DNA of 64,000 bases, from NCBI GenBank assembly GCA_004794655.1, contig SMMW01000555.1:8825001-8889000 (forward strand), given 5' to 3'. The stretch is from Marisa cornuarietis (Eukaryota; Mollusca; Gastropoda; Architaenioglossa; Ampullariidae). Numbering within the stretch: position 1 is the first letter of the stretch; each line of letters starts with the position of its first letter. Of the stretch, positions 1 to 13,998 are shown one piece after another. The notes beneath the pieces were generated by a model. The model was not told where the DNA came from, did not search any database, and saw only the letters and a list, made by a program, of their open reading frames with translations. The translations under genes were made by a program, and so were the position numbers.

Positions 1-861
1 TAACTTAAATCCATTTTTATTTTGAACTAAACTACTCAAACATGGGTGTAAAAACACTAGCACCCTCAGTAAAAGCAATAACAGACGCAGCCAGGTGTTC
101 AAATGTGAAATGTGCCAGTCGTCTGTATGGCCATGATGACCACTGGACGAACTATATCTTTATAGCCATAATCACAGAATCATATAATAACAGAAGCATA
201 GCCCTATTTCATCGCATTTTTCCCCGTCTTTGCCTGGAAGAGGTGTGGAGTTATCTGACGCAAAGTGGCTATCACTTGCAGTGATCAATATTTCTGACAC
301 TTGGCGAATAAAAAAAAACAAAACCTTTTGACTTGTTTAATCAATGCTGTTGCTAGCAGCCACACCAGCAAGCACAGACTGACCCGAGATTCAGATGGAA
401 AGTAAAGCTGGTAGTCGCAAAGAGCAGGAAATTATGACTGCTAGCTCATACAGACGGTGTGCACTTGTGCAGTTTTGCGACAATTCATCTCGCTTTCTGG
501 ATGCTATTCTCTTTCATCTCCTGCAGCATCAAAGGCGACGTTTACGAGCAGACCTTAAATTGGTCCGTGGAGCACATAGTGTCACGAAACTAATTCTTCA
601 GTCCGAAAATTTAGAACATTATCATTTCTACGCGTGATTTAAGACTGCCACCACCTCAGTGCCCACGTGCACATGGAGTTCTCATTAACCGAAATTATCT
701 CACAGAGTCATTTCAGCGGCACGGGTATATTTAGGATGAAAATGGTTTGATGGTCTTTGATCGAGAAACTGCTTGGTGGGCTGGATGACTGACTGATAAG
801 TCAACCGATTCAATCGCTAAATCGTTTAGTTGTTTGGGGTTTTTAGTTTTTTGTGTGTTCT

Positions 862-864
<3 letters not shown>

Positions 865-917
<53 letters not shown>
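865..917. repeat. (TG)n microsatellite
   Basis: Uninterrupted TG dinucleotides over about 53 bases. Confidence 0.98.
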
Positions 918-920
<3 letters not shown>

Positions 921-2064
921 AAGCGTTTAGAGATCTGTGTGAATGTACAGCTTATTCAAAACAAGTGGTAAAATATGAGAAACTAACCCAAATGTCCAAG
1001 GATAAGAAGCTTAGCAAAGTGGCAATATATGAAAAGCCTTTGCCGAAAATATTTGGAGAATATGTTGTCAGTGCCAGATACCCATCCCGCTGGCAGTATC
1101 AACATACTTTTGAACTTGATGCAGCACTTTATCTTCTCTTTCTCTCTGCACACCAGTCCTAGATATTAACTAACTTGTTTTTACAAGAATTTCGCTTATG
1201 GTAACCAGTGTCACCCTGCTCACGAATCGAAGATCGTTAAACTGTGTTTTGTTTTCAGTGTGCATCTTTATTTCTTCTGTATTTGGTTGCTAATGGCCAT
1301 GTCATTCAGAAAAATATGCATAAAATCAGTTATATAGCTTTTTATGACAGTTTTGTATTTTGTAAGTGAGCATCACACATCTTAATGTCCTTAATATTTT
1401 CCAACGCTTGCTGTTTGTTCTTTGTTTTTGTTTGTTTCTTGCATAAACAGTGACCAAGATCTTTTGTCAAAATTTTATTACAAACTGTTCGGGCTACACC
1501 TCCTTACTTCCAGCAGTGTTTTTAATCGTTACCTCCATTTGCTGTTGTCTTTTCTCTTGACTAGACTAATAGTGTATTCGTTTGCTCACAAAACGGATAA
1601 TTTTTTAATTAAGTAAATTATAAAAAAATGTGCCAAACTGAAAATAGATCAATAAGCTACACTGTGGAGAATGGGAGATGGGCAAAGCTGTTTTATGTAA
1701 GAAACCATTCTTCCATAGTTATGTATTACGGTTCAATATTGGTATGAATAAATACATAGAGAAATTTATGGAAAAATTCTCATTACTAAGTGAAAAGTTC
1801 CCGTCTTTCTGTTTCCTCTGTTCCTTTCTCTGCATAGTTCTTGACATTATGAGTTAACCTCCCCCCACTTCTTAACAAAACTTTGCTGTCATTATTGTTA
1901 AATTTGTTGATCTTTGACATGGATTTTCTTGCAGAAAGAATTTTTTCAGAATTAAATGCTTTGAGGAACAAATTTTGCATTGAACGACAACAAAAAGAAA
2001 CTTCTTTATCCATTAACGAGTCAACAAGAAAGGCATGAGGATGTTACATTTGATTGAACGCATT

Positions 2065-2096
2065 CACACCCACGCGCACGCGCACACACATACACG

Positions 2097-2128
<32 letters not shown>
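2065..2128. repeat. CA-rich microsatellite, interrupted by CG
   Basis: CA/CG dinucleotides, then pure CA. Confidence 0.95.
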
Positions 2129-2869
2129 TTGCATTTTATGAACAGGAACAGAACATCGTATCCAACCGTGGAACCTGCTCGCTACTCACCTGCACATTTA
2201 CAAGCGCTGGCTAATGCGATGTCAGCCCTCAAGTGTCTTTTAATTGCGCGTGCAGGTTCTGCGCAATTTTCGCACCCTGTCAGGCAAGCATTTCTCAGAA
2301 ACATCGATCGACTACATGAAGGAGGAGGAAACGGGTAACTGCGGTCCTTCGATACATATTGAATAAATCATGTTGTCAAGGGCAGATGACCAAAAAAGAG
2401 TAATGTAACCAGGGGCAGATTATTGCAAGAAACGCTTAAACCAGAATAAAAAGTTTCTAGCCAAGTGCACCACAAGAACTAAGAAAGAAAAACGAAAGAA
2501 TAAAAAGCGATCTTTAGAAGCACCTAGAAATCACAGAATAGCAAACTTCCGGGGGCAAAACAAAGTGAAATAAAGTAGAAAATATCCTGCGACATTTACA
2601 AAATAGTTGGAATCAAAGAATCAAGTTCTACCCTGTGTCCTAGCTCTGCTACCTCACCGTTCTGTGTTCTTCTGGTTTCTTAGCTTGTTACTGAAAAACG
2701 ACACGAGGTTTTTTGTCTGTTTTATTTCACAGTATGGCAAAAATGTTTTAAAATTTTCTTAGCCTGTTTTGTTTTCTAAATCTGCTATATCTGTGTCCTA
2801 GTGAAGATAAAGGCTTAAAATCATCAGCTTTGTAATAATACTAGGACTTTTACAATCAAACTAACATCA

Positions 2870-2944
2870 GATAATAATAATAATGAATAATGTTTATGAG
2901 TCACATACTTTCCCCTGACGGGTGAACTCAGTATTTACTAAAAT
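2870..2944 (+). repeat. AAT-headed dispersed repeat (2.9 kb), runs into a CA array
   Basis: It shows ataataataataatgaataatg, then tcccctgacgggtgaactcag and a CA array. The layout is like the copies at 17526 and 42746; similarity is modest. Confidence 0.4.
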
Positions 2945-3027
2945 ACACACACACACACACAAACACGCACGCACACACGCACGCACGCACGCACTCACAC
3001 ACACACACACACACGCTCGCACACGCA
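2945..3027. repeat. CA/GCAC compound microsatellite
   Basis: CA array with (GCAC)n interruptions. Confidence 0.95.
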
Positions 3028-6000
3028 TACATGAACGTACATCAAAACAAATTCATTATACAGTATACCACCTCCCAATTGTTCATCGCGATATATTGAA
3101 TGTCTCTTCGTATACACAAGCCTTAACAGAAAAAAACCTCAACCGTAATTAAAGGCTCACATAATGTAGATGCTTTAATTCCGTGTGAATCAGAACGTAC
3201 AAAAAAAATACTCATACATAGTTCGGCTGTCATTATTGAACTAATGATCATTTAACATTAAACAGATATATCGATATTGCCGTTTGATGGTACGTGGAAT
3301 TTTTCATGTTAATAGGTAAAAATAGTTAATGCTTGTCGTATATATAATTATATATATATATATCCTGCTCTCTCATTAGCAAGGCGTTCAGGGAGGTTAG
3401 TTTTCATTTCGAGAACATGGTCTTTCTAAATTTTTGTTGCTAGATTCTACAACCCGACGCATTAAGCTGATAACTTGTTGAAGAAGACAAACAAAAAAGT
3501 CAAGGTTTCTTGTTACTCATACCTTAGCTGAAACACTCACTAAATTCACAAGAAATAGGGGTGACCTTCTGTGACCCAATAGCCTGCACTAGGAAACTCG
3601 ACGAAACGACAATAAAAAAAAAGTAAATGGCATGCCATAAGGACAGAGTGCTGGCGTTGCAAATTAAGTTTGATCCTCGGCATTATTGCACGCAATACAC
3701 TTGCCTGCGCGTGCAGGACATGACGGTTGGGGGCAGCCATGGTGAGGCTGCTGCATGGTGTAGTGGGGAGGCACTTTTAGGCTGAACCTATCTGACAAGG
3801 AAAAAGATCTGAGCCTTAAGACGTCCGTTTTCTTGCGTGGTAACAGTTCTCAGATAAGGCCAAGGTAGGATATATTTTGGTCGCAGCTCCAAAACATAAA
3901 CAACGAAAACAAACAATCACAACAAAAACAGAAAAAGAAGGAACAATACTAACACTTAAAAGAACGTTAACGAATAACAAAGACAAGAAAAGAGAAAGAA
4001 TATTTTTATCATAGAATTAAAAAAGGTTTCTCTATTGCTGATCTCTGTTTTCACTTACAATTCGGACAGTTTTAACGAAGTGGGATATATTACTCAGCAT
4101 TAATTGTGTTTATTGTTGCGTTTATTAATACATTTAAGTGTCTTTTCTGGTTTCTTCTTCAGAGAATCTTGAAGGTAGGTAATTTGATGAAACCGATTGT
4201 CTTACTTAAGCCATCACACCTGAAACTACATCATCTTCCAAAACAAAATATTGAAATACCGACAAAATTTTTATTCCAAGCACGTTACAAAATTGACCTG
4301 AGTTTGAACCTAATGTATTTGAGGCATACAAAAATGTTGTCGCGAAGAATTCAAAGTTTGTGGTTGTCGAGCGTGCAGGATGTAACCTTCCCAGCCTCAG
4401 GATTGCTTGCGATGGTCTGGCGTGCAGAGAGGCAAAAACACAGACGACGTCTGAGACCGTTTGGATTGTGGACCATCAGATCGCATGACTGACCAACATT
4501 AGACGCGTTCGCGGTTCTTCCATTTTCTTAGATTCTTTGCTGAACGCAAGCTAACGGGTTTTAACTGAATTCTCTCCTCGAGCGATGTCAAGTCACGCTG
4601 CAGTTAAGGAGATGGTCTCACCTTTAGCGAGCAGCCTTTGGCAAACGCACTTATGTACTAGATGGTCGACTGGTCTCGGTAACTGAAGGTATGCCGCCTT
4701 CGCGTGTCATTCTTTCAATCCTTCAGTTCCTGATAAATAAATTGATAAATTAATACAATTTTAGTCTCCTTTGGAAAGACGTATGTTAATTATGCATCTT
4801 ACCTAACGAAACTGGAGGACTTTCTCCAGGATATTCTCGGCCACACCAAATCTATCTGTTGAAGGCGACGGCAGCGGCTGGCAGTGTCAGGGATAGGTGG
4901 AGACAAACAGATAATCTGGTCGAGTGGTGCCAAAAAGACCAGACAGACAGCAGACACTCCAGAGAACGAGAGGAGGTGAGGGGGGCAGAGAAAGGGACAA
5001 GGTGAAGGGAGGAGCGAGAAGACAGACATACCGCAGGCACGCTCTGTCTGTTCAGCCTCACTGACCTTTGAATAAGAGGGCCGAGAGATGTTTTGACAAA
5101 GAGATCGTTCTGGACTGGACTGACTGGGACTTCTCTACGGTGAAGACTTTTTTCGGGGCAACAAAATTTATTCTTTGTTATTAGAAGGTCTAATAATGAT
5201 TTAAAAAGTTTTGAGCATTTACATTATTGTTTACATTCAAGATACTACTAGACATAATATTTAATAATTTAAGCAAGCTTTTAACTTACAAGCGAAACTA
5301 AGACACGTAAGGTAGCTTTCGTTCAACCTTTCTCCCTCAATCCGACATCTCTATCATTTGCGTCCTCGTTGCTAAGGGGAGTTCACTCGGAGGGTAATTC
5401 TATGCGGGGAACACAACCCTGCTTTACTCGCCTCAGACCTGACTGTGTGGGGCAGCACTACAGCAATTTCCTGGTCTAGACTGAGCTGTGCCGCAACTCT
5501 TTGCTTATTTTCCACGCTAGATTTAAGCAGTGCGCCCTCGAAGTAATGCCCCCCCCCACCAATCCCTAGCTCTTTTCAGACCAAACGGAGCATCTGTGTG
5601 GGCTACAGTCTCACAATTTTCTTCTCTGGTCAGACCTACCAGGCGATACAACACTTTTCAGCACACACCTTCCGGCCGTGCAACGTCATAGCAGCCTGGA
5701 AAGAACGAATGAAGGATGAAAGCAAGGAATGCAGCAATAATAAAGAAAGGAATGGGGTTAACAATAAAGTTGTAAGGTGGGCAACTGCATAGCAACTACT
5801 GAGGTAGTTGCACTGCGTAGATTATCTCTTCTCCATGGATGAACTTAACTGTTGCTTCGATAACGACACTGGTGTATGACTTCATTCAGATGCTGTGACA
5901 GTTCTGGACAACTGATCTCTGCTTTTTTATGCCATGGCATTAAAAAGAAATAAACCATTGCGCGTGGAGACGAGAAAAAGTATGACGTGCATGAATGTAT

Positions 6001-6063
6001 TATTGTATCAGTCTAGTTATCAGATAAAGATTTTTAGACATAGTATATAATCATGTATGTGTT

Positions 6064-6065
<2 letters not shown>

Positions 6066-6120
<55 letters not shown>
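6066..6120. repeat. (CA)n microsatellite (6.1 kb)
   Basis: Pure CA over about 55 bases. Confidence 0.98.
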
Positions 6121-6121
<1 letters not shown>

Positions 6122-7216
6122 TCATTGTCTCCCCAGCACCTGCACGAGTTTGTACGCCGACTGAAGGCAGGCAGCACGACTTAGCAACATAGTCCCATAC
6201 CATGCGTAACCATCAACGGTTCTTCTCGGTCTTGGAAAGGTTGCCGGGAGAAGCCGTGGGAATGGCTGCAGTGACTACCAGTGTTACCTGCTAGACGATC
6301 AGATACTTGTGGCCAGAGCCACATTACCCTGCGCCTGAAAATCAAAACAAAAGGGAGTCTGCCGCCAGGTGCTTGTCTTCTGGCGGTGACGCTGAGCCAT
6401 ACCTGGCTGCACTCCACTCTAAACCTTACTTTCTTTTTAAAAGAGTTGTGGACCGCTTTTTTGTCGAGAGGGCTTTTTTCATTTCCTCCACTTTGCCGAT
6501 GCTTCGTTTTATTGTTTAATTTACTGAAACATTAATTCTTCTTAACAAGTTAGTTTTTGTATGTTTGATTGTCGTTGGGTCTGTAATCTTTCGAGTGCAA
6601 CACATTGAGCTCACGGGGAAAATCCATGTTTCAAATTTAAATATTAATTATCTGATTATATTTAATCTCTCTGCACATTAAAAAAATTATTTCACCTCTA
6701 ACCGACTAAAATTTTTACACTTCAAAAATGGGATAAGTTGTTGACAAAAACCTTTTCTTCCGAAGATCGTCCAGATCTTTGAATAGCTTTTCGATAATAA
6801 AAATTACGATTTGGGCATGTTTCGAGCTAGACCAATAATTATTAACATCCTTATATTGCTGTTCCCGTTGGCAGTGTCCTTTAAAAACTGAAATAAATAC
6901 ACGTGCTTTATGCAAGAACATCAAAATAAGTTGGGAAATATTTATAGCATTGCGGTGGACCTTATTAATTATCGTTTATTAATACGGATGAAGCTTTCTG
7001 TCATAGCTCTTCAAATGGCTTAGCATTCAATTAGAACTTTGTGAAAGAAGCAGTGAGTCAAATGTATAATAAGATTTATTTCAAATGCTTGATAACACGA
7101 AGAACCATGTTGCCACCTGGAACTAACACACTATAAGTATATGCGGACATATCTGCTGTGTCCTATTATTAGCTATTTCAATTTCCTACATAGATTTTTT
7201 TGTATGTATTTTTTAA

Positions 7217-7558
7217 AGCATCTCTAGGAATTTCCCCTGTTCTAAATTTCATAAATATGTAGATCGCAAAGTATATTTTTTACTATTTCTCCATATGGAA
7301 CGCTATAAATATTTCTGCAAAGTATCTAATGCCGCTTTCCATGTACTGAACGACACAAAATATTCACGACAACAAAATCTCTAACTAGCTTCCTAATACT
7401 AAACATTATAAGCAGTTCTTAAAACACGTCTACCCATTTTTCCCATGCTAGACTTTCCAGCCAGACTTACTAATTCATCATTAGTTCTGCAAAGCATCTC
7501 TAGTCATGTTCCACTCTATCAAAAGTCATAAATACCTTTGCAAAGTAGCTCAAACCAT
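7217..7558 (+). repeat. Degenerate minisatellite, unit about 51 bp
   Basis: Divergent copies of a unit of the form catctcta..., cttcc..., ataaatattt, ctgcaaag recur. Unit boundaries (cwaag followed by cat/tat) are seen near 7217, 7271, 7321, 7375, 7423, 7492 and 7543, so spacing is about 48-69. Units differ substantially. No coding potential. Confidence 0.6.
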
Positions 7559-8372
7559 TTATGCGCACACTGCCGAGAGACGCTTAACGGCTCAATGAAT
7601 TTTTTTCTACGAGACCCAGACCTAAGCGGTCCACAAATATTTGCAACTCGGCTGAGATCCTGTAGGTAGCTCTGCGCTTTTCTCTATACCAGGAGTCTAG
7701 GCACGCCTAGGTGAACTAAGGACTTATACTGCTTATGGGCATCTCCCCGGTGACATTCATGTCTCAGTGGGTTCTTAATAAAGCTTACCTAACAGGTAAA
7801 CACCGCTCTCTGCTTAGTCTTGCAGTGTAAATACGCAGACTTCGATCTGTTCTTTCCTAAGCCAGCTCAGGTTCACGAACGCTGGGTACGATGGTTTCAG
7901 GGCTAAAACAAGGCTGCGGGTACAGTTACGAAATGACTGATAAAGTGGGATCCAAAGTCGTTCAACCGTGTAATCACGAGCGGTCTCGCCGGGTAGCCTG
8001 TAGAGGGCGAGTTCTGTTCAAGTGACCAGCGCGAGAAGGGCGATGTCGTGAAGTCAACAACTGCTTCAGTCTGACGTCACTCCTGTAAAAATCAAAGGGA
8101 GTTAAGGCTGACGAAATTATACGTCATTATCGCGTCGGGGTCGCTGTAATCACGTGACTGAAATAATATGAGGAAGATGTTTACCACGCACTCACCTCTC
8201 TCTCTCTCTCTCCTTACCAATATTCATTGAAAGCATAAACAAACATAGGCGTGTTATTTCCTCTTTTTATTGACCAGTATGAGAAAGAATTTCGACCCCT
8301 TCCTCACCTGCCATGTCTTATGTGAGAAAACTTGTCAAAGATCTTTCCAGAACAGTGTCGCTGTTTATGTAA

Positions 8373-8630
8373 GGTAAAGGTCATGCCTTAGCCTCTTTAG
8401 GTCATTGCTGGGGGTCGGGGGTGAGACGTTAAAGACCACACATTTCTCGTGGTCGGCTTTTCAAGAGGATGGTGCCAGTCTCTGAACACTTCCCAATCTT
8501 TAGCTTTCCCCAACCGTCTATAATATCAGCTACCCGTTTCCGACTGTAGGGTCAACTCCGGTATCGAACCAGTGTATCTTCAAGCTCGGATATCCGTTCT
8601 CCGATCACTTAGTTATCCGCGCTTCCACCA
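8373..8630 (-). mobile_element. Diverged copy of the Leu/Ser-headed SINE
   Basis: It starts ggtaaaggtcatgcctta and ends in a degraded complement of the tRNA-like head (tatcgaaccagtgt, then cacttagttatccgcgc). Order and length match the copy at 38196-38454. The flanks share gctgttt (8360-8366 and 8631-8637), a possible decayed target-site duplication. Divergence indicates an older insertion. Confidence 0.8.
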
Positions 8631-11142
8631 GCTGTTTGTACAAATCAATAGTGATAAAAAAGTGTAAAATCATATATTATATTTTATCGTTTAGCGTGTT
8701 TTAAGGGTTTGTGGAAATATGAGGATCGTCATTTCTTCTTCTCTTTCTTCTCCATCTTCATTCAAATTTTAAACGTTGTTTTTTTTTTGTCATCCACCTG
8801 CTTCAGACATGCAGCTTCCGTTAAAAACCAAGAGAAAGAATGTATCTCTGAGTTGTAATCATCTTCTTAAGCTGAATCATCAATCAGCTGAGAACAAAGC
8901 AGCTCACTGTTCAACTTGAATGGATGTATTTATTGAACGGATTTCATTAAAAGTTTATTTTATCACATCTAAGACTTAATTGCGTGCAGGAAAGAAGCAC
9001 TCAGTATCCGAGGCTTGCGTGTTGTGCCACTGGCCAAGGAACTTGCTTCTGTGGTATACCATTAACAAAATTTAAAAAAATAAGATTTGAAGATGAACAA
9101 GATTAACAACTCAATAAAAGGTACTGGCACCATACATATCTCTCTTATCCAATCGATCTATTTCAATCTGTTATAATACCCTGTTACCAAAGTAACTTTT
9201 TGCAATCAGCCCTAGTAGTTTGAAAAAAATTAATTTAAACAAAAAGATATGTTTACGAAAAGGCTTACGAACAAAACCTGACTTCTGTACATGAGAGGCC
9301 CGGTGCTCGGCGCCAGGAAACGATAAGCACTACTGACAGTGAACAGTGCAGGGGCCTCAACCCTTGGTTTCTCCTTCCAAGACTAAACCGTTAAAGCATT
9401 TGCTATCATCAGATCGATGCAGCCGTCTCACGTGAGCAACTACTTTAAATTGCAAATATAAACAACTGCCACCTTCTTTGTCCCCACCTGTCTTTCTTTG
9501 CACCATTTAGATGATAGAAAGCGCTGCTGCCAGAGGAACCTGTCTCTGTTTAGAACGCTTTGGTGTTATCTAACGGTGACTGCCTTGGTGATGGACACAA
9601 ATCTGTCATTCTTATAATCCAGACAATCAGCATTCCAAAGTATGAGCCTTTTCTGCCCTCATTTCATGTACTGTTTAGCCACTGGTACATGTTTAGATTA
9701 TATGTGCAGCTGACAAATAAAAGGAAGAGAGAAAGAAAAGCATAGTGAACAAAAGCGACTGTCGCTATGTCTCATTGTGCCTCACCATGTATAGCTGCAT
9801 AAAAGCAACATTAAAAAGTTATTCGACCACAAAATAATACATTCTGGTGGGCTACAACATGGAAATTCGCTTTGTATCTTTGTCATTGCCTCCTTGCACT
9901 CTAAGGTCTGCATTTATGTGTGTGCTTCTGTTCTCTGCCTCTACCTTTCTTTCGTTGTTGAACATTGCTATTCATCGAGGACCGTTAGAATAGTTCTAAT
10001 TAAAGACTTTACATGTACTTACAAGCACGCGTGTCCTGGTTCTCTTTCATTTGTAGCTGTAGTCTCGTATCGACGTCATGCCAGTGCAGTGTCTCGAGGG
10101 GGAAAAAGTGTTTGCATGTACCTTTAATCTGTACCAACAAGCACGATAATTTCATTTTGTTGAGCTGGCACCAGTAAATGAGATTTTTCCAGGCTTTCTT
10201 TTCAAGCAGGTTGATTGAGGCAGCGAAACGCAAGGATAGAACTAAACAAGGTGACCACCGCGATCGTATCCTTACATCGCCATTTAAACGCTTGATAGGG
10301 GGTGTATCGATAAAGTAAATATGGAAATACAAAGATCAGATAAATGAAGCAGCTGTAATGAAAGATGCATTTTTCTCTCTACTGTTTCTGTTTAGCTAAA
10401 TTTCAATAGTGAAAGCCTTTATGATCTCATTATATTCTAAAGAAAAGCTAAGCGTCTGATTGAAAAAAGGGAATTTAAAAAAGGTTTCTTTAATAATATT
10501 TCTTTCATCGAAATGCCTAAGGAGTTACGGCTGCAAGCTATTAGAGCAACCTTTTGTGAAGGAATGACTCATTTAGCTCTCTTCTGTCATCTGCCAATTT
10601 TACCACCTCGTTAAAGCACGAAGATTTTTCTTCCACTTGCGTTTGTTCTTTTCCATCACTGACCTTTTAACGGTAGGAGGAAAATTATGGCTATTTATTT
10701 TTCTTGAAAATAATGGCCTCGTTATCGACAGTTATTTACGGTGTCCAGGCAGTGCACAATATTCATGTGCAATGTTTGAAATGCTGGAATGAAGTAAGCA
10801 AGTTTACAATGCTATCTTCTTTAAAGAACTGACCGTCAGTTTTCTAGCTATTTTTTGCTGTAAACCTGCTTATTTTTAAAATATGTTCTTAAGTTCAGAC
10901 TACTTTACCTGCGCATGAATCAAGAGCAAAAGGGAAGTTAACTGAACGAAGATAAACAGGGTTACGACACTTTAATGAGCAAGAGTACCAAAGTAAAGAG
11001 AAGCTTGACGATGAACAAAACTGACAGTACACATACTGCGTCTCTCTGCTACCCAACCAGGTCGGCACATCAGGAACCTGCTGAAAACATAAAAGACAAA
11101 GAAGACGATTTCCCCTCCCTCGGGCGCACGCACGCACGAACG

Positions 11143-11143
<1 letters not shown>

Positions 11144-11178
<35 letters not shown>
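11144..11178. repeat. (CA)n microsatellite (11.1 kb)
   Basis: Pure CA, preceded by gcacgcacgaacgaa units. Confidence 0.97.
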
Positions 11179-11179
<1 letters not shown>

Positions 11180-11400
11180 TCCTTTTCTTCCACACCACTA
11201 CCCCAAGTTATTAAAGGCCTGAACTTCGCTGGAGAAGGTATTCGATGTGTCTGTCCCTCGACCACGCTGCACCTTATTGTGCTGCAGCACTCGGTGCAGA
11301 GCCGCGGGTTCTCGACACACACCTTGGAAGCGCCACAACGATCGAGAACATTCGACCAAATCGGCAGAGCTTACCCATGTGTATGCAGCTGGCCGGTCGC

Positions 11401-11454
11401 AGCAGCAGCAGCAGCAGCACCGCCGCCGCCACCACCACCATCCCCACCACCAGC
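11401..11454. repeat. Compound trinucleotide repeat CAG, CCG, CAC
   Basis: (CAG)n runs into CCG and CAC units. The overlapping frames would encode Q, H/R or P tracts, but no surrounding gene is supported. Confidence 0.9.
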
Positions 11455-11924
11455 AGTTCAGCTCGGACTGCAGCAGGGTAGAGCGTAGGGGTGGTGTGAG
11501 GACAAGCGATTTGGTCCATTATTGCCACCCACGCACATCGACTATCAACTAGGATGACAAGTGGGAGGACAGAAGCCACCGTCTCCCCTCCTACATTCGT
11601 GGTTGTCGTTTGCTTCTCTGACCGAGTGACGTCAGAGTTCCAAGCAAGCGGACTATTGATTGCAGTCGTCTGCACCGTCGCTTCACCGGCTGAATGCTTG
11701 TCTTGGCGCTGGTGGTGGAGCCATACTAAAGAGCGAGAGAAGCCGTATGGCTTTGATGCCTCGTGGGCCTCTTGGTGCATGCAAGCATGGATGTATACAA
11801 AGATGTGCCCCTCTTCAGAATCCATGCAAAAATTTGAGAAAATTCCTATCTGAAAAAATATGCCTCTGTACCTTGCACAGATTAACAAAAATATAGGTTT
11901 CTGGGAAGAACGTGCATGCGCAGT

Positions 11925-11925
<1 letters not shown>

Positions 11926-12014
<89 letters not shown>
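11926..12014. repeat. (CA)n microsatellite, longest in the window
   Basis: Pure CA of about 89 bases; abuts the inverted-repeat arm at 12013. Confidence 0.98.
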
Positions 12015-12016
<2 letters not shown>

Positions 12017-12056
12017 GAGAGATATAGAATCCTTCAGCCTGTGGATGAAAGAAACT
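12013..12056 (+). repeat. 44-bp inverted repeat, left arm, next to a CA array
   Basis: cagtgagagatatagaatcc continuing to gatgaaagaaact. It matches the reverse complement of 16242-16285 with one mismatch in 44. Both arms abut long CA/TG arrays on the same side of the unit (11926-12014 and 16284-16333), so the repeated unit is the array plus the 44-bp sequence. Confidence 0.9.
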
Positions 12057-12280
12057 TAATAAATAAAGGATCTTAAAACCCATTAATTTTGAGAAAATTA
12101 TAGAAATACAGCTCCTTGTCAGTAACATGTTAAGAGAACATTAATACAGTAAAGACATTGTATTTGTAACCATGTAGCAACCGGCCTTATGTGTTAAATA
12201 TGTTATCAACACTACAATGTGTACGGCTACAATAATCTGATGCTTTTTGACAAAAAAATGAACATTCCTCAGCAACATAA

Positions 12281-12363
12281 CACGCACACACACACACACA
12301 CACACACGTATGTAAACTGAGGGATGCTTTCCAGACACATACACACAAACAGACAGACAGCCT

Positions 12364-12400
<37 letters not shown>
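12281..12400. repeat. Two CA arrays with a short GACA/CCCA spacer
   Basis: CA at 12285-12307 and 12372-12398, separated by unique sequence and an acagacagacag run. Confidence 0.93.
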
Positions 12401-12402
<2 letters not shown>

Positions 12403-12799
12403 TCATTGGCACTTTTAAAAAATAGAGTATAAAAGGTTAGGTAGCATCACAATGGAGGAAGGGGGGAAAAGTGGCTAAGGAATGGAGGGGAAAGAAAGGG
12501 AAGACTCTTTCAATTTAATTTCACACATGAAACTGTCCAGGTTAAAAGCTGCCATTACTCATGAAGGCGAGAACAAAAACCGTCACTGCCATTTAAGCTC
12601 CATTCAGGTCTGTTGAAAAGCAGCATTTCTCCGGGCTAACCTGACTTTCAGGTGAACCAGCCTCCTGCAGGCAAACAGTTTTGCTTTGTCTAAATAAGTT
12701 CATTTTCTCCCAACTTTTATAAAGTCGTCATGCATTGTGCCGATGGCATTTTGATGAGGTTGCTTTTCTTATCTCTCTTCCTATCTCTCTTTCTATCTT

Positions 12800-12800
<1 letters not shown>

Positions 12801-12860
<60 letters not shown>
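12801..12860. repeat. (CA)n microsatellite (12.8 kb)
   Basis: Pure CA of 60 bases, preceded by a TATCTCTC stretch. Confidence 0.98.
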
Positions 12861-12863
<3 letters not shown>

Positions 12864-13260
12864 CTTAGAAAATGATAATTTATGGGACTATGTCATACCA
12901 GTCTTCAAATACTTTTCATCTTCCCACCTAAGACTCCCATGGTATTAGAGAATACTGAGTGGCTAGTTCTAGAGAACTCTCTAGCAGCTAATGCGTAGTA
13001 AGTAATGTTTACCTAGGTCTTAAAGGCTAATCTGTAGGTTTTGAAAAAAGCACAGAGAAAACAAAACATTTTGGACTGCTTGGACTGAGCAATCATTCAT
13101 GAAATTTCTCTTTTCTGAAATACATGCAACATGAGGAAACGGCAATTACAGAATGGCACGCAAGAACCTTGTAGGTGCTGAATTGTTTCCGGTTGGCATC
13201 ACAATTAATTAGAATTAGAAATACACGTACTAGCCCTAGGTATTGAAAGAGACAAGAGAG

Positions 13261-13363
13261 AACGAACAAACGAACGAACGAAAGAAAGAAACAAACAAAC
13301 AAAAAACAAACAAGCAAGCAAGCAAGCAAACAAACAAACAAGCAAACAAACAAACAAACAAAG
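13261..13363. repeat. (GAAC/AAAC/AAGC)n tetranucleotide array
   Basis: Compound tetranucleotide run: aacgaacgaacgaa, then aaacaaac and aagcaagc units. Confidence 0.95.
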
Positions 13364-13920
13364 AAGTTTATAAAATGTTCGACATTATTTTATTTCTGGT
13401 CACAGGTCGATACCAACAGGTGAAAACAAACAAATACGTCTGTAGTGTATATGTGTAAAAGAGAGTAGAGGTAGAAACAGAAAAAACAACAGAGCAACAG
13501 TAATGTAATTGTAATTTAGAGCGTTTATTAGATGTCGATAATGTGAAAGAAAAAATGTGAAACCGTTTCAACTTGTATTACCGAGCATTCCCCGCTCAGC
13601 AGGGCTAATGATAGCATAGGGCTGGAGGTAATAAAACTTTGATCAAAATCAAAGAACACAGAGACGAATAAAGCAGTTTATCGCTCTTTGAAATCAAAGA
13701 ACAGATATTTTGGTTATGAGAGAATTTGATGTACACGTTTCATTGTTTGTTTTTTTCATTTTTTATCGATCGAATTTCATAAAATCTAATATTTGTTTAA
13801 AACATATGTTCTGAAAACTGGCCATCATCAGAATGGTTTGTTCCGATTTGTAAGTAAAAAATGTCTCTACTTTTGCACGAAATTCTCATCTATTTACAAA
13901 TATGCATCAGTTCCATTTTC

Positions 13921-13922
13921 TC

Positions 13923-13964
<42 letters not shown>

Positions 13965-13998
13965 AGAAACACACACAAACACACGCGCACGCACGCAC
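13921..13998. repeat. (TC)n(AC)n compound microsatellite
   Basis: TC run, then AC with AAAC interruptions. Confidence 0.95.

Larger units (their letters stand above)
1..7216. other. Noncoding stretch, left end
   Basis: AT-rich, with many stops in all frames. It contains the listed CA/TG arrays and an AAT-headed repeat. I recognise no exon, RNA gene or complete transposon. Short open frames here (up to about 128 codons at 4106-4492) lack any recognisable motif. Confidence 0.7.

Noticed and set aside
965..1162. 65-codon frame with a KIFG motif, considered as part of the HCN domain
   Set aside because: Surrounding residues do not match the HCN-domain sequence and no donor in the right phase is seen.
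11274..12128. 284-codon minus-strand frame
   Set aside because: It is kept open by a long CA array encoding Cys-Val repeats; the rest shows no recognisable protein.
13261..13363. Regularly spaced short repeats, considered as a CRISPR-like array
   Set aside because: Simple tetranucleotide repeats with no unique spacers, in animal DNA.
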